DNA of 64,000 nucleotides from Xenoacremonium recifei (lineage: Eukaryota; Ascomycota; Sordariomycetes; Hypocreales; Nectriaceae), in NCBI GenBank assembly GCA_012184525.1, contig WOFQ01000004.1, positions 434,001-498,000 on the forward strand. The letters are read 5' to 3'. The position numbers and the translations under genes are program-made. Of this stretch, positions 10,792-22,594 are shown piece after piece. The notes beneath the pieces were generated by a model, which was not told the origin of the DNA, did no database searches, and saw only the letters and a program-made list of their open reading frames with translations. How positions within the stretch are numbered: the first letter of the stretch is position 1; each line of letters starts with the position of its first letter.

Positions 10792-13596
10792 GGTGAAATA
10801 GAGGGTATCGCAATAAAGTAGGACTCGGGAAAAAGATCGCTAAAGAGAACGTGTTGTTACAGCCCGGAAAAGATGCCGGTCGACGTGAACTGCTTGCTTA
10901 TACCTCAGCGAGGAGCTACGACAGAACGACCCGATGGGCCTCCTGAATGGATTCACCAATTCTTAGAACATGCTGAGAACCCAAGCATGCCCGCTGAATC
11001 GCGGCCGCATCCTTGCAAGAACTGGCAAGTTCCGTGTATCTGGCGTGTCGAGGCTCACTTAGACGGGACGACCGTCACCTCGTTCGACTCCGTTTAGTGG
11101 GTTAGCACGACAGTCGCAGCCATGACCAACATAGCCTAAAAAAATTGATCACCATGGAGGCCATCGTAGACCACGATCCGTGAGTCTTTGGACTCCGGAT
11201 CTTCATCACGGCGACTCCATCAACTCACCTCGGACACATCCTGCGATGGCATCGAGAGTCACTGGTTTCGACTTAGGCCTAATTTGGCTTACAACCGTTA
11301 CTAGAACCACATCTCTGGATCTCCGCTAGATCGAAAGACTAGCAGTTAGTCGGTTCCAGGAGAATGGCTCCGGGCCCTAGTTGAACTCAAATCCCCGAGT
11401 GGCTCTCTCAAAAAACGTGGGATGATCGGCCAGGAGGAGCTAGGAGTGGTGGCTGTAAGCTCCAACAGTCGCCTTAGGGCCGCTCCACCGTGATGCTCTC
11501 ACGGCTGAGGCTGGTCAGGGGCGCGCGTTCCCGCGAGCCATGTCCTGGGTTTCAAGGATAGGGGTCCAAGAAGTCGAGACTGGTCTTTTTGTCATACGGC
11601 GGCTTTGTTTATTGTTTCGAGTCCCTCGCTTACGCGGTGCAAGTTACTGAAGGAGTTGAGCTCGGTTAGAAGAAGATTTCCCGGCACAACAACACTGGAG
11701 CTTCATGTGGATAGACTGGCTCTGATGAAGAAACTGTCATGTGGTGAAGGTAAGTAACCATCCACTTCCGGTGACAAGACTCCATAAGGATCCGAAAGAT
11801 GTCGGGGAGGCCCTTGCTTCCCAGACCAGACCCGCCCGACCAGCTCCATGATCATCACGGCCTCGGCGACGCAGGCCCATGTGCGGCGCCTGGATCGGGA
11901 GATTTGAGCCCTAGCCAGCCTTGCTGAAGATAATTTGATTCGTAATCCATGATGGCATTGTTTGTGATCGACAACCTAATTCCCCTATTCTGAATATCTA
12001 GGCACATGCTTGGCGTAAGCTTAACGGATGCTTGCCATTTTGTTGAGGACAATGGATAGATTATCTCCCCGGTAAGGCCGTGGACATTGAAATTCTCAAG
12101 AAGAGGCTTAGTCTGCCAAGAGACCCCATTCTTTGACCTCAACTTTGGTACCAGCTGGTGGCGTTGCTTCTTCAACCATGGATGATGATGACGCGGACGG
12201 AGGCACATGCAGAAGGCGAGTCCGATACTCGAGACTAGGAAAGGGCTCCTGTGGTCTTCATAGACAAGATTCTAGATTGAATCATGGCGTTTGGGTTAAG
12301 CAGACAATGCTAGTTCGATCCTGAAACCGACTGACACTGACCTGGACCCGTGACATTGTTGACAGCGGGGGCGTAACTTGTTATGAGCCCCTAGACTATC
12401 GTGTCACCGGAAGATCAGATATCCTAATTCCGAAGAAAAATATTCCCCTTAGGCCTTCAGCCGAGGATAACTGCTCGCAAAGGACGTTGGAGGCTTGAAG
12501 GTGCCTGATAAGTTCGCCTTACTGACCCCTTTGGGCGCCCAGTCGACAAAGTCCGAGCCCGCCAGAAATGCAAAGTAAGAATTTTGCTCAATAGATATAT
12601 TAGAATGAATTATCGTAGCCCTAGGAAGGAATATTTTCAGCACGGAAGTAGACATATTGATCAGTTGAATAATTGCTGCCTAAGAAGTTTCTCCTACACA
12701 CCCTTGACACTAAGATCAAGACGCGCAGAATGGTCGGACAGCCGTACGATAAGAGAACAAAAAGACATCCGGATCACTAATACCCGTACTGGTACACTTG
12801 AAAAGTAAACACCGGTCTTTCCGGGCCTAGAATGTAACTGGAGAACTCTGGTAGGAGTTTGGTACAGTCATGCAGGTTCACCGTAAGCTGGCGCAGCTGC
12901 GCATTCACATGGCGCTAATGCGCCCAAGAATTGACCACTGAAAAATGTTTCGGTCCTCTAGAACTTTTCTTGCGTGTAAGTCGTGTTATCGTCAGCGACT
13001 CCAGCTTGACATCCAAAAGGGGGGTTGGGCGATGGAGTCCTCCTAGTTTAGCGCGGGTCGATTTCGCCTTTCCCGAACTGACGCTGGCGGCGATGCGTAC
13101 ATGTAGACAGCCTGAAACTGAGTTAGAAGCTTGGCATCGAACTTGCCCCCTGTTGAGGCCTCGGAGCCGACTGCCACGGTGTAAGTGATCTTCGCTTTCG
13201 CGATGATTTTGCCAAGCAACTAGACCTCAGTCATCGGTCGGTGTATGCTCTGGACAGGCCGGCGGAAAATAGCGATATTAATCAAGGTGGGCTGTCTGAG
13301 TCGTGCCCAAGAAATCGGGCCCGGAATTTTGGCCGAAGTAGGGGTTCCGGATGTCGTTTGACTGTAGCCCCGGCGAAAGCTGGTCTAGGTGTTGATGCTA
13401 CTTTCGCGAAAAGATTTTGGAGATCACCCCGTAATAATGTACTTCCCCATAGTGAAAATACTTGTTTTCCTTTAAGCCACTCATTGCCGGACTTCCCGTT
13501 TGTCTGGAGATCTCACTGAGTGTTGTCCAGTCCATCCTGGGTGTACCCTCCTCCCCCATCCTCGGGATCAGCCTATTCAGGTTTGAGGCACTCGCC
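10792..13596. other. 2.8 kb region without recognisable genes inside the polysaccharide block
   Basis: All six frames are broken by frequent stops and no frame resembles a known family. I see no terminal repeats, target duplications or transposase or reverse transcriptase motifs, so a transposon relic is possible but not shown. The two ends must hold the promoters of the divergently transcribed dehydrogenase (start 10791) and GT2 (start 13597). Confidence 0.45.
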
Positions 13597-16037
13597 ATGG
13601 ACTCGGTCCTTAGTGAGCAGTCATGGCAAGCAGCCCTTGAACAGAGACAGTTGAGTCTCCAGAAGAAGGTGATAATTTTGAACTCATGATAGAATATTAA
13701 GCTGACCAACAACCAGAAATCTGGGAACCGTCTTCAGAAGAAGAACCCTCCTAGAGCTACGCAATCCCGTCAACCAGGCTCTTCATATGGGCTGGCGACT
13801 GTAGACAACTTTGACGGGAGGTTGTCCGATGACTCCTCTGCAAGCCACGTCAGCTCAAGCGTTGACGGAGGTTCCTTATCGTCAGCCCGGAACTCTGGTC
13901 GCTCATACTCTAAGTCATATGGGTCTTCTGCTAAGACATCAATCGACACTCGTCCGTCGAGCGCTCGTACGGCCAAGAACAGAGGAATATTTGAACCGGG
14001 ACCACCTCCCACAAGGTCGCTCTTCATACCACCAGTTCCGGCGTTGCCCCCAAATGTTCGTCGTAGGTCTGACGATACCTCGAGCACCGGAGCTTCGTCT
14101 CGATATGAAGATGCCGTCTCATCACCACCTCGTGGTACCGAACCACAGAGTCAGGGACACTACACTCCTCACCCTCCCAAAGTAGAGTTTGACCCTGAAG
14201 CCCAACAACAAGACCTGCAGGCCCGTGGCAAAAGAAAGGTCACCCGACAAAAGTACATGATGACCGCTTTTCTCATCAGCGTCAAGTATGTATCACCTCA
14301 GCCAAAGTGGTATTTATCTTGAGACTAACAATGCGGAATAGTTTCATGTTCATCTTTGCCTCTTGGTGGTGGCCGAGATATTACTTCATCTACATACCTT
14401 TTATCTCCTTCCCCCTGGCTCTCAACTGTGCTATGATTGCCTCCATCATAGTGTTTTCAACTCGCAACGCCATTCGTCCTGAAAAGATCATTGAGCCCGA
14501 GCATCCAGAAACCATGATAATGATCATGCCATGCTACAATGAAACTCTAGAAGAATGCACAAAATCACTTGATTCTCTCGTTGATCAAGTTGGTATCGAC
14601 CATCATAAGAGGGCCATCATGGTAATCTGTGACGGTCGAGTACGAGGCCCGGGAATGGAGAAGACCACGGCCGCATACCTGAACGAGGACATTCTGGTTG
14701 ATCAAGTCCATCGAGAAAAGATCAAGAGTGCGTATCGAGCGTGGGATGGTCAGCAAATGGACATTGAGATTTCGCGAGGATTCTACAAGGGAATTCCGTT
14801 CTATTGCATTGTCAAGGAACAGAACCAAGGAAAGCGGGATAGCTTGATCGTTATTCGGTCGTTTCTCTACAAGTACAACATCCGACACACCTATCCCGAG
14901 ACGATTTTTTCAGCCCACTTCCAGCTGTCTATGACAGACTGGCTAAGCCGTGAGGTTAAGATGGATAACGTGGTCCATCTTATTGGCATGGATGCTGATA
15001 CCGTCTTCGACGAGACTTGCATCTCAGAGCTGCTCAAAGAGTCCAAGTACCCAAACACTGTCGGCGTTTGCGGTTATGTCGCTGTCGATTTTAAGGACAA
15101 TAACTGGAGTCTCTGGTCTATCTACCAGTCGGCAGAGTACACCATTGCACAGGGTCTGCGACGGCTGCACCAATCCATCGCCACCAAGAAAGTATCTTGC
15201 CTGCCAGGCTGCTGTCAGTTGCTCAAGGTGTGCGAGATGACATGCGGCGACCTCGTTCTCATGGACTTATTTGGTTACCATCCGAAACCTTTGGATGGCA
15301 TGATCAAGCGGATCCGTGCCACGGCCTCGGAAGATCGCAACCACATTTGCTTCCTGCTTACTACCTTCCCTGAGGCCCAGACACGCCAGGCTCTGCGAGC
15401 TCGCGCTTACACCGATGTGCCACACTCGTGGAGCGTCTTTCTCTCGCAGCGCCGTCGCTGGACGCTTGGGGCAACCAGCAACGACCTGCTTCTGACTACC
15501 GCGCGGCACTGTCAATGGTGGGAGCGTATCTTGGCATTCTCCAACGTGCTAACTTGGTGCCTCAATGTTTTTGTCATTGCGTCCATCGGCTGCATGGTTG
15601 TCGCATTCATGAGCCAACCGTGGTTCATCATCATGGCTTTCGCCGGAGTCATGATAATTCCGCTACTCTATTATGTCGGGATAGCCGTGTGGCTACCGCG
15701 GAACATACTGGAGCGAGCCCAGTACCTACTGGGGCTCACCATTTTCGTCTTCTTTGGGCCGTTCCTCAACATTGCCGTGATGGTCTTTGCGGTTATCAAC
15801 ATGGACAGTTTTGGATGGGGCAAGACGAGAAAGGTGGTGGCCGAGACACCAGCCCCGGAGGAGGCGATGGCGGAGAAGGGGGGCTTGACAGGGGATGGCA
15901 GCGCGATCCTGACAGCGCCGCAGAGGGCGGCGACACCGTTGAATTGGGGGGCGCGCTATGACGAAGAGGCGATGGTGGGATTTTCTGCGGACGCAGCAGC
16001 AATTCGCAATACACGTATAATAGGGAGAGCGGTTTAG
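13597..16037 (+). CDS. chitin-synthase-like family 2 glycosyltransferase
   Basis: Membrane processive glycosyltransferase expected to polymerise a UDP-sugar and extrude the chain. Exons predicted: 13597-13668, 13717-14285 and 14342-16037, joined in frame to 778 residues. The first 200 residues are Ser/Pro-rich and disordered. Then come two hydrophobic segments (around FIFASWWWPRYYFIYIPF and LNCAMIASIIVFS) and the GT-A domain with MPCYNETLEE, VICDGRVRG, GMDADTVFDE (DxD) and LPGCCQLLKV. EDRNHICFLLT follows, and the QxxRW signature reads SQRRRWTLG. Four or five C-terminal hydrophobic helices end near residue 710. The motif set matches the chitin synthase superfamily, closest in my judgement to the class VI (ChsD-type) branch, which lacks a myosin motor. 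The ATG has a good context (gccATGG). Neighbours are GH18, CE4/CBM18 and a UDP-sugar dehydrogenase, consistent with a dedicated cell-wall or extracellular polymer. Confidence 0.87.
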
Positions 16038-17620
16038 GATAGTACCAGTCTGCTCCAAGCCTCAAAAGATGAGGACGAGTAAGCTTTCCATAGAAGGTTG
16101 TAATAAGCTTGACAGAAGTTGGCACATGTGGCGTTTGGAAGACGGATTCTCTGGAGAAACCGTCGTGTAGGATTCGATGCGCAGCAATGGATTGTGTAGA
16201 CGGTAGCATTGAACCACAAGTTTCTTGCTTCTTCAAAAGCCTTACCCGTCTACAACACCTCTGGCTGACAAGTCTAGTCTCAAAGTTGATGCTCTCCCCG
16301 AACCACACGCCCCTGGACACTCCCCAGAAACCAGTCTAAACAGCAGCTGAGGAGCTCCATTGGGTATTTGACTTTGAGCCGGCACGGAGCCGTCCCATGG
16401 GTTGTCGATTCGAGAAGCGGACTATTTACTAGTGCTCGATCGCACCGTCAGGGGACGCCGAAAGCCCACGGGGCAGAGCCCCACATGAGCCCGAGACCCC
16501 CGGCGCCGGTTCCCGATGGCCGGAAACTCAATTACCACAATCCATTCGCGACCTTGCCCATGTTTTGACAAGCACAACTGACGATCATGAGGTCGTTAGT
16601 GGAGATCTGTCAACGTTAGCCCATGCAAAACGCCATCGTCTCGGATGTGATTCGCGAAGAGAGGTTCTCCGTGGACTAAATGGGCAATGGGGGTCGCCGG
16701 AGCAGATTCGGAGGCTTGAGAATGAGCCACGAGTTCATGACAAGACCGAGTTTTTGGGATCTAGATGGGGCGATACAGGGCCAGGCCTCACGATCGAGGG
16801 GAAGATGGATCAACAGCGGGTTGGCGGATCTGACAGCATCACACCATCTTGGTAACGAGACCGAGCAAAATCTTCGAGGTTTTAGTGACCCAGAGAAGAA
16901 TCGCATTACGCGGCCTCTAGAGATCCTACTGTGGGTTGGCTCTCCAACGGATGGCCCGCAACCCGAAAGTATCGTGAGCATAAACATTGCCGCATTCCAA
17001 CACACTGCGGGAGGTAAAACGGTTTTCCGTGAGAGTTTTTCTAGCCCCGAGAATGGAAGTTTCAGAAACAAAGAAATCTGGAGAAACGCTATCTGTGGCG
17101 CTTTCCCATGAATTTGCCAAGAACCCTATGCCAGAGGCCATGACTTCAGAATGGATCCCTGAGGTGATCATTGCTGCAGTAGTTGAAAATCCAGGCTGTC
17201 GGGTCTGGCTGGGGACCCGCCTTAGGAGAGCTGGTTCCGAGAAGAACTAGATCACAGTCGACTCGAGCTCTAGAACATGACGAGATCAGTCTTGGAGTGG
17301 AGTTGCAGCAGCCTACAGCACAAGAGCTGGTGCAATAGCTCATGGCTAGGAGGAAAGGGCTTGAACTAGTGAAAGAAGTCTGAGTTGTAGCATGGCTTTC
17401 ATGAAGGCGATCCCTGAAGTGAGCTCCAAGACGGTTAATGCTGAATCTAGAGGTAGTTGTGGCTGGCTGTTCGCACGTGAAGAGCAGTGTTCAATTTCCC
17501 CGAGTGACTCCTATAACCGTGAGGTGTCTAAAACAGCCGGTGTCCGTCTCGTGGCCACCTCTCGTTCAGTTTTCCCTTTGGGTGTTCTCGTTGTACCGTA
17601 GACCTTCAGTGTCCACAACC
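16038..17620. other. intergenic between GT2 and chitin deacetylase
   Basis: This 1.6-kb gap includes an open frame of 143 codons at 16680-17111 (+) and others of about 100 codons, none with recognisable motifs or splice support. I do not call a gene. It should contain the deacetylase promoter near its right end. Confidence 0.4.
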
Positions 17621-19630
17621 ATGAGGTGCACCACCATCGCAGCTATTGCTGCTGCAATTGGCTCTACCCAGGCTGGCCTTGTTGCTAGATTTCAGGGTGC
17701 TGAGCTCAATGTGAGAGTTGCGGATCATGACCATGAGCATGAAGCTCGGGACCACCAGCTGATGAAGCGGACTACCTGTGGCAGCGGAATTGGGTCATGC
17801 CCGGCTGGCTACTGCTGCTCTGAGTCCGGTTACTGCGGTACCACTGAAGCCTATTGCGAGGGACCTCAGTGTCAGATTGCTTACAGCAACGGGGCCTGCG
17901 ATGCTAGGTATGTATATACCCCAATAACTCAATCCATGACCACAGCCCGAACACCCAACAAAACACGAACTTCCCCCAAAGTCCGATTGTGTTTATTGAC
18001 ATCTTTCAGTCAGGTACCTGATGGCGAGTCGACTGCCAATGTAGCCCGCAACACCGATGGAAGCGTTGCGTACAGTAAGTGTTATGCTTTTATCAAATAT
18101 GAATGAGAAACTGATCTTAATTTGCTTAGATGTTTATATCACCACCTGCACGACTCCCGGAACCCTGGCTTTGACCTTTGACGACGGCCCCTACGAGTAT
18201 ACCGATCACGTTCTTGACGTCCTCGAGGCCAACGACATCAAGGCCACCTTCTTCATCACCGGTAACAACCTTGGCAAGGGTCAGATTGATGATGAGTCCA
18301 CGGGTTGGCCCACGGTTCTGCGACGAATGCACGCCGCTGGTCACCAGCTCGGCTCTCATACATGGACGCACCAGGATCTCTCAGCCGCGACTACTGAGGT
18401 TCGAGAGCAGCAAATCATCTACAACGAAATGGCGTTCCGCAACATCTTCGGCTGGTTCCCCAAGTATCTCCGCCCTCCTTATGGCACTTGCTCGCGCGCT
18501 TCTGGATGTCTGGACTACGTTACTGGCCTGGGATACCATGTCATCAACTACAACATCGACACTAAGGACTACGAGAACGATTCCCCGAGCCTGATCCAGA
18601 ACAGCAAGAACACTTTCTCCAGCGCTGTCTCGACGGATGCGTCTTCCAATGCTTACATCGAACTCAGCCACGACATCCACCAGCAGACGGCGTACAACCT
18701 GACTCAATACATGATCGATACGTTGAAGGCGCGAGGCTACACTGCTGTCACCGTTGCCGACTGTTTGGGTGACTCCTCGGATAACTGGTACGTTGACGCC
18801 AGCAGCACAACCACGAGCACCAGCTCGTCGACGTCGAGCAGCTCGACAACCTCCAGCACCACCACCAGCACCACAACCTCGCACAGCACTACGACGACCA
18901 GCACGACGTCGACTACGACTACTAGCAGCAGTTCAAGCACTAGCACTTCACACAGTACCTCGACTAGCACCTCAACGAGCACCAGCACGAGCACCAGCAC
19001 GAGCACCAGCACCACGAGCTCGACCAGCCACAGCTCAACCACGACTAGCAGCAGCACCTCTTCAAGCAGCAGCACGTCGACCAGCAGCACTACAACTTCC
19101 AGCAGCAGTAAGTGAGCTCTTTTTGTTGGGCTGATAGCTGAGCCGGGCGATCTTTTGCTCTAACATTGCTTTATAGCTCTGGCGGTGAGCACCGACGGAA
19201 CCTGCGCTAGCAAGAGCAGCAACAAGTTCACCTGCTTGGGCTCAAAATGGGGAAACTGCTGCTCCTATAACGGCAACTGGTAAGTAACAGCATTCATCTG
19301 AACAAGAATTTCCTAGGGCTGACTGAATGAATCCAGTGGCAAGACCTCCGCATACTGTGATGGCGGGTGCCAATCCGGCTTCGGAACCTGCAACACCTGG
19401 ACCACGGGAGATGCTCTGATTGTCTCTGCCAACGGTCTTTGCGGCAGCTCTGCTCATCAGACCTGCCAAGGATCGACATACGGAAACTGCTGCTCTAAGT
19501 ATGGATACTGGTGAGTGTCTTGGAACCCCATATTCTGGTCTGGAAATCCTCTAACAGCGCGGATAGTGGCAAGACGGACGCATACTGCTCCACCGGCTGC
19601 CAAAGCGGTTACGGAACCTGCTCTTCGTAA
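17621..19630 (+). CDS. secreted chitin deacetylase (CE4) with one N-terminal and two C-terminal CBM18 modules
   Basis: Removes acetyl groups from chitin to give chitosan-like chains, acting outside the cell. Six exons predicted: 17621-17907, 18010-18074, 18130-19107, 19177-19279, 19337-19510 and 19567-19630, for 556 residues. A signal peptide (TTIAAIAAAIGSTQA) is followed by a Cys-rich CBM18 (CGSGIGSCPAGYCCSESGYC). The NodB domain then shows LTFDDGP (catalytic Asp and metal Asp), LGSHTWTHQDLS (HxxxH metal site), RPPYGTC and NIDTKDY. A Ser/Thr-only linker of about 100 residues follows, then two further eight-Cys CBM18 repeats (GNCCSYNGNCGKTSAYC and GNCCSKYGYCGKTDAYC), each split by an intron after the same Cys codon position. 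The shared phase and position point to duplication of the module with its intron. It follows the chitin-synthase-like gene on the same strand, which suggests that it acts on the product. Confidence 0.92.
18799..19107 (+). repeat. Ser/Thr-coding low-complexity tract with 12-bp tandem repeat
   Basis: The linker between the NodB domain and the C-terminal CBM18 modules is an AGC/ACC/ACG-type triplet tract. Three perfect copies of the 12-mer acgagcaccagc lie at 18975-19010. The product is a flexible, probably O-mannosylated stalk. Length variation between strains is expected by slippage. Long Leu/Val- and Ala/Pro-rich frames on other frames here are by-products of the repeat. Confidence 0.85.
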
Positions 19631-22594
19631 TTCAAGCCAATATTTAAATCTAGATTATGGATACGATTATTTAAAGGTGGTTGTGTGGAAATAATGAGAT
19701 AGTAAATGCAGTAAGCGGGGTGGAGATGATCGGGTTGAGACGGAAAAGGAAGCGTGACAAATCAGTTCAGTATTAGAAGGAATATTATGCCTGAAATAAG
19801 CTTCATTGATTCCATTCAAGGTCAGCAAAAGTTGGCACTGGCGTCATAATCGCTCCTGCCAAATATCTATGTTAGGGTTGCGCATGCAAGGAGAGCCCTG
19901 ACGTCCCGTGATCTACACTTGGCAGGATGCAGACGACATTATAATCGTCTGGGGATCGTCATTGACATCCCGTGCCTTGGCGTATATGAAGAACACTGTC
20001 CCCCCAGGAGAGAAAGACTCCATTTCCCATTTTTACTTTATCACACTCACTTGTTGTATTTCCGACGCAGCAGAGAGCATACCCCCCCGTTGCTGAGCGA
20101 CATCCTTACCCAAGGCACTCTTTCTGTCCCATCCATCATGAATTATCTTGCTGCAACCTACTCAAACTCACCCCGAATACCACGAGAATCGGTTCGGGCT
20201 GCTCAGCGGGTTCTAGAACGAACAAAGCGAGCCCATGACCCGTGTGGCTCTGCAAGAAGTACAGAATAGGCTGTGCACCAAGGATACTTTCCCACGAACT
20301 ACAATCAACTTGCCGTCCAATCTATATCCGTCGCAATTTCGGCACGAACAACGCCTGCTTGCCTTATTCGGCAAATAATTTCTTGGGATGTCCTGGAAGA
20401 GTTGGCACTAACAAACGGGTTCTTGCGTTCCGTGTCCTTCATTCAGCTGGATGCGTTGGTGGCGCCCTCCAGTGCAGCCAAATCGCCAAGTTCACTCGCC
20501 GTGGCGTTCCTAAGTTGGACCTAGAACGGTGGCCATCACATCTCGACCGCGAGTCCATGGCAGACAAAAAGTAACGTCGTTCAGGGGCTGGAGCGGCATG
20601 CCGCAGTTGGTGTTGGGTCTAAGCCATCCTTCAGGGCCAAGTCCAATACCAACCGTGTTGAAGCTACTGGCTAATCTTACCAACTTAGCCATCTTTGCAT
20701 GGCAAAGAAACGAGACGAAACGTTTTGAAACCTCGACCCTACGACTCAGTCACATCAGTCACGGATCACGTTTCCCTCAGTCCGAGTTCCCTGTCACCCT
20801 GCCCTGTTGTCGATCAGCTTGGGGACGATTGACACTATCGAGATCTGACGTCCGTGCTGGCCATCCACCTCGATTAGCTTGGCGCAGGGCGGATGCCAGT
20901 GGAGAGAGCCTGACTAGGGAGCGAGCTAGGTGCCGCCGGGGGCTTGCCAGCCATTGACACGAGTGTGTCTGACATGTCGCAAATTCCAAGACTTTTTTCA
21001 CGAGGCCGTGACTTGCGGGCGGTTGGCTGCCATGCTCTTGCATCGTGGAAACGAAATTACGAGGCGCGGGAAGCACGAGCTTCCGCATTGCGGGAGGAGA
21101 GGAGAAATGCGTGCCGTCTCACCGGGACGCCACGATCCTCAGCTGGAGATGCCGGCGACACGGGGGCTTGGAAGCGGCCTTCTCAGTGGTCCAGTGAGAC
21201 GGCAGAGGCCCCCGAGGCCCCTCCCCGGCGGCGCTGTGCCTGCGCTTGTGCCGTTGGTGTTGCTCAGGCCGCGCGCAGACGGGATGGCAACTCGAGGACA
21301 AGGGCCAGCTGAACGACAATCATTGCTTTTTCTCGCCCCCCTGTGCAATGCAATTGCCAAATAGTCCTCGAGGACAAACGCCGCCAGCCCCGTCTTGGGA
21401 AGTTCAGCAACGCCACGCCGTGACAGCGTCACCAGCCTTCCCACTTTCCAGAGCTCCGCGCAACCACTCATGGTGCCTGACGATTGCCCCCAAGGCACGC
21501 CGACGGCCGCTGAGATACTCCGGTTCTTGAGCTCATGCAAGATGCGTGGCCTTGGTTAACCTGATCGAGTCAGTCTGGCTGCAGATCTTCAGGGAGAGGT
21601 TTGAATCGCATGCCCTTGCCGTCATAGAGATGGCAGTCTGATACCTCCGGATGGCTTCGTGCCTCATGCTCATGCTTGGTGCGCCCCAACCACGAAGCCG
21701 GCTCCTCGTACCGCTCCCGATGGTGTGGGGGGTCTCAGACGGGCGTTGTCTTCCCGCCCGCAGCTGTCGCCCAATTCTTGTTTTTGCTTTTGAGCTTCTC
21801 GTCACTCTGCATGAGTGAGACACTATTGGCGTGAACTGCGGAGTCGAGCTCCTCAGCACACTCGAGTCCGTTGCGAAGGCCAATCACCTTGTCAGTCTTC
21901 CTCGAGTCCTGGACACCAGGACGCAAGGGGGACTTCCGACCGAGGCTCAAGGGCACTTGTCAAGTTGCAAATGCAGGCACTATGTTGGAGCGAATATGAT
22001 GCATCACTGACATGACTCTCCCTAGTACTCGCGATGCTCCACGACCGGCGAAACGGCCTTCAGGTTTGACTTTGACGGGTTGCTATCGCTGCCATCGACG
22101 TGCAGGAAGTGGCATTTTAGTCTTCCGCCTACGACTCGCTGCTAGGCCGGTCGTCTATTTTCACCTCCGCCAGCCCTCGTTTATGGAGCCGGAGCTGCAG
22201 GGAGATCATCGCCTAGATGGCCTTCCCCGGTCCACTCACCCTAGCTTGTGCACTTACATCCTGAGCCAGTGGCATCTGCCGGCGGACGTGGCCAGGGCTC
22301 TAGGTGCATTGGACTTCAAGCCTTCTCGTCATCTTTACCCAGCTGTGCCTGGGCGAAGAGTGAGGACAGAGCCCGAGGCCAACCGTTCAGCCATCGAGTC
22401 CACATAACGCCTGCGTTGCCAGTCCGTCCTACCTAGCTATTTAATACCATATATCCCCAGCCTCGACGCCTCCCAGCTCCTCCATTCTCTCGCCAGATGA
22501 GTGCCCTTGCTATTATCATTGGACATTCCACTGCCTCGTAGAGCCTTACTATTTAGCCACATTCTTTCTCCTCTACCCTTCATCCAGCTTCATC
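19631..22594. other. 3 kb intergenic region
   Basis: Only short overlapping frames on both strands, none with domain motifs or convincing splice chains. The left part holds the deacetylase 3' UTR. Near 22438-22454 an AT-rich TATA-like stretch (tatttaataccatatat) lies about 150 bp before the RGS gene start and may be its promoter. Confidence 0.45.

Noticed and set aside
10792..13596. Retrotransposon or DNA transposon relic
   Set aside because: No terminal repeats, target duplications or enzyme motifs could be seen; left as unexplained.
16680..17111. 143-codon plus-strand frame as a gene
   Set aside because: No motif, no start context or neighbouring splice-compatible exon; similar frames occur by chance at this GC content.
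18737..19134. Leu/Val-rich minus-strand frame and Ala/Pro-rich plus-strand frame over the deacetylase linker
   Set aside because: Both are other-frame readings of the Ser/Thr triplet tract and have no start context, splice sites or family likeness.
19631..22594. Small genes in the 3-kb gap
   Set aside because: Frames overlap on both strands without domain content or consistent splice signals.
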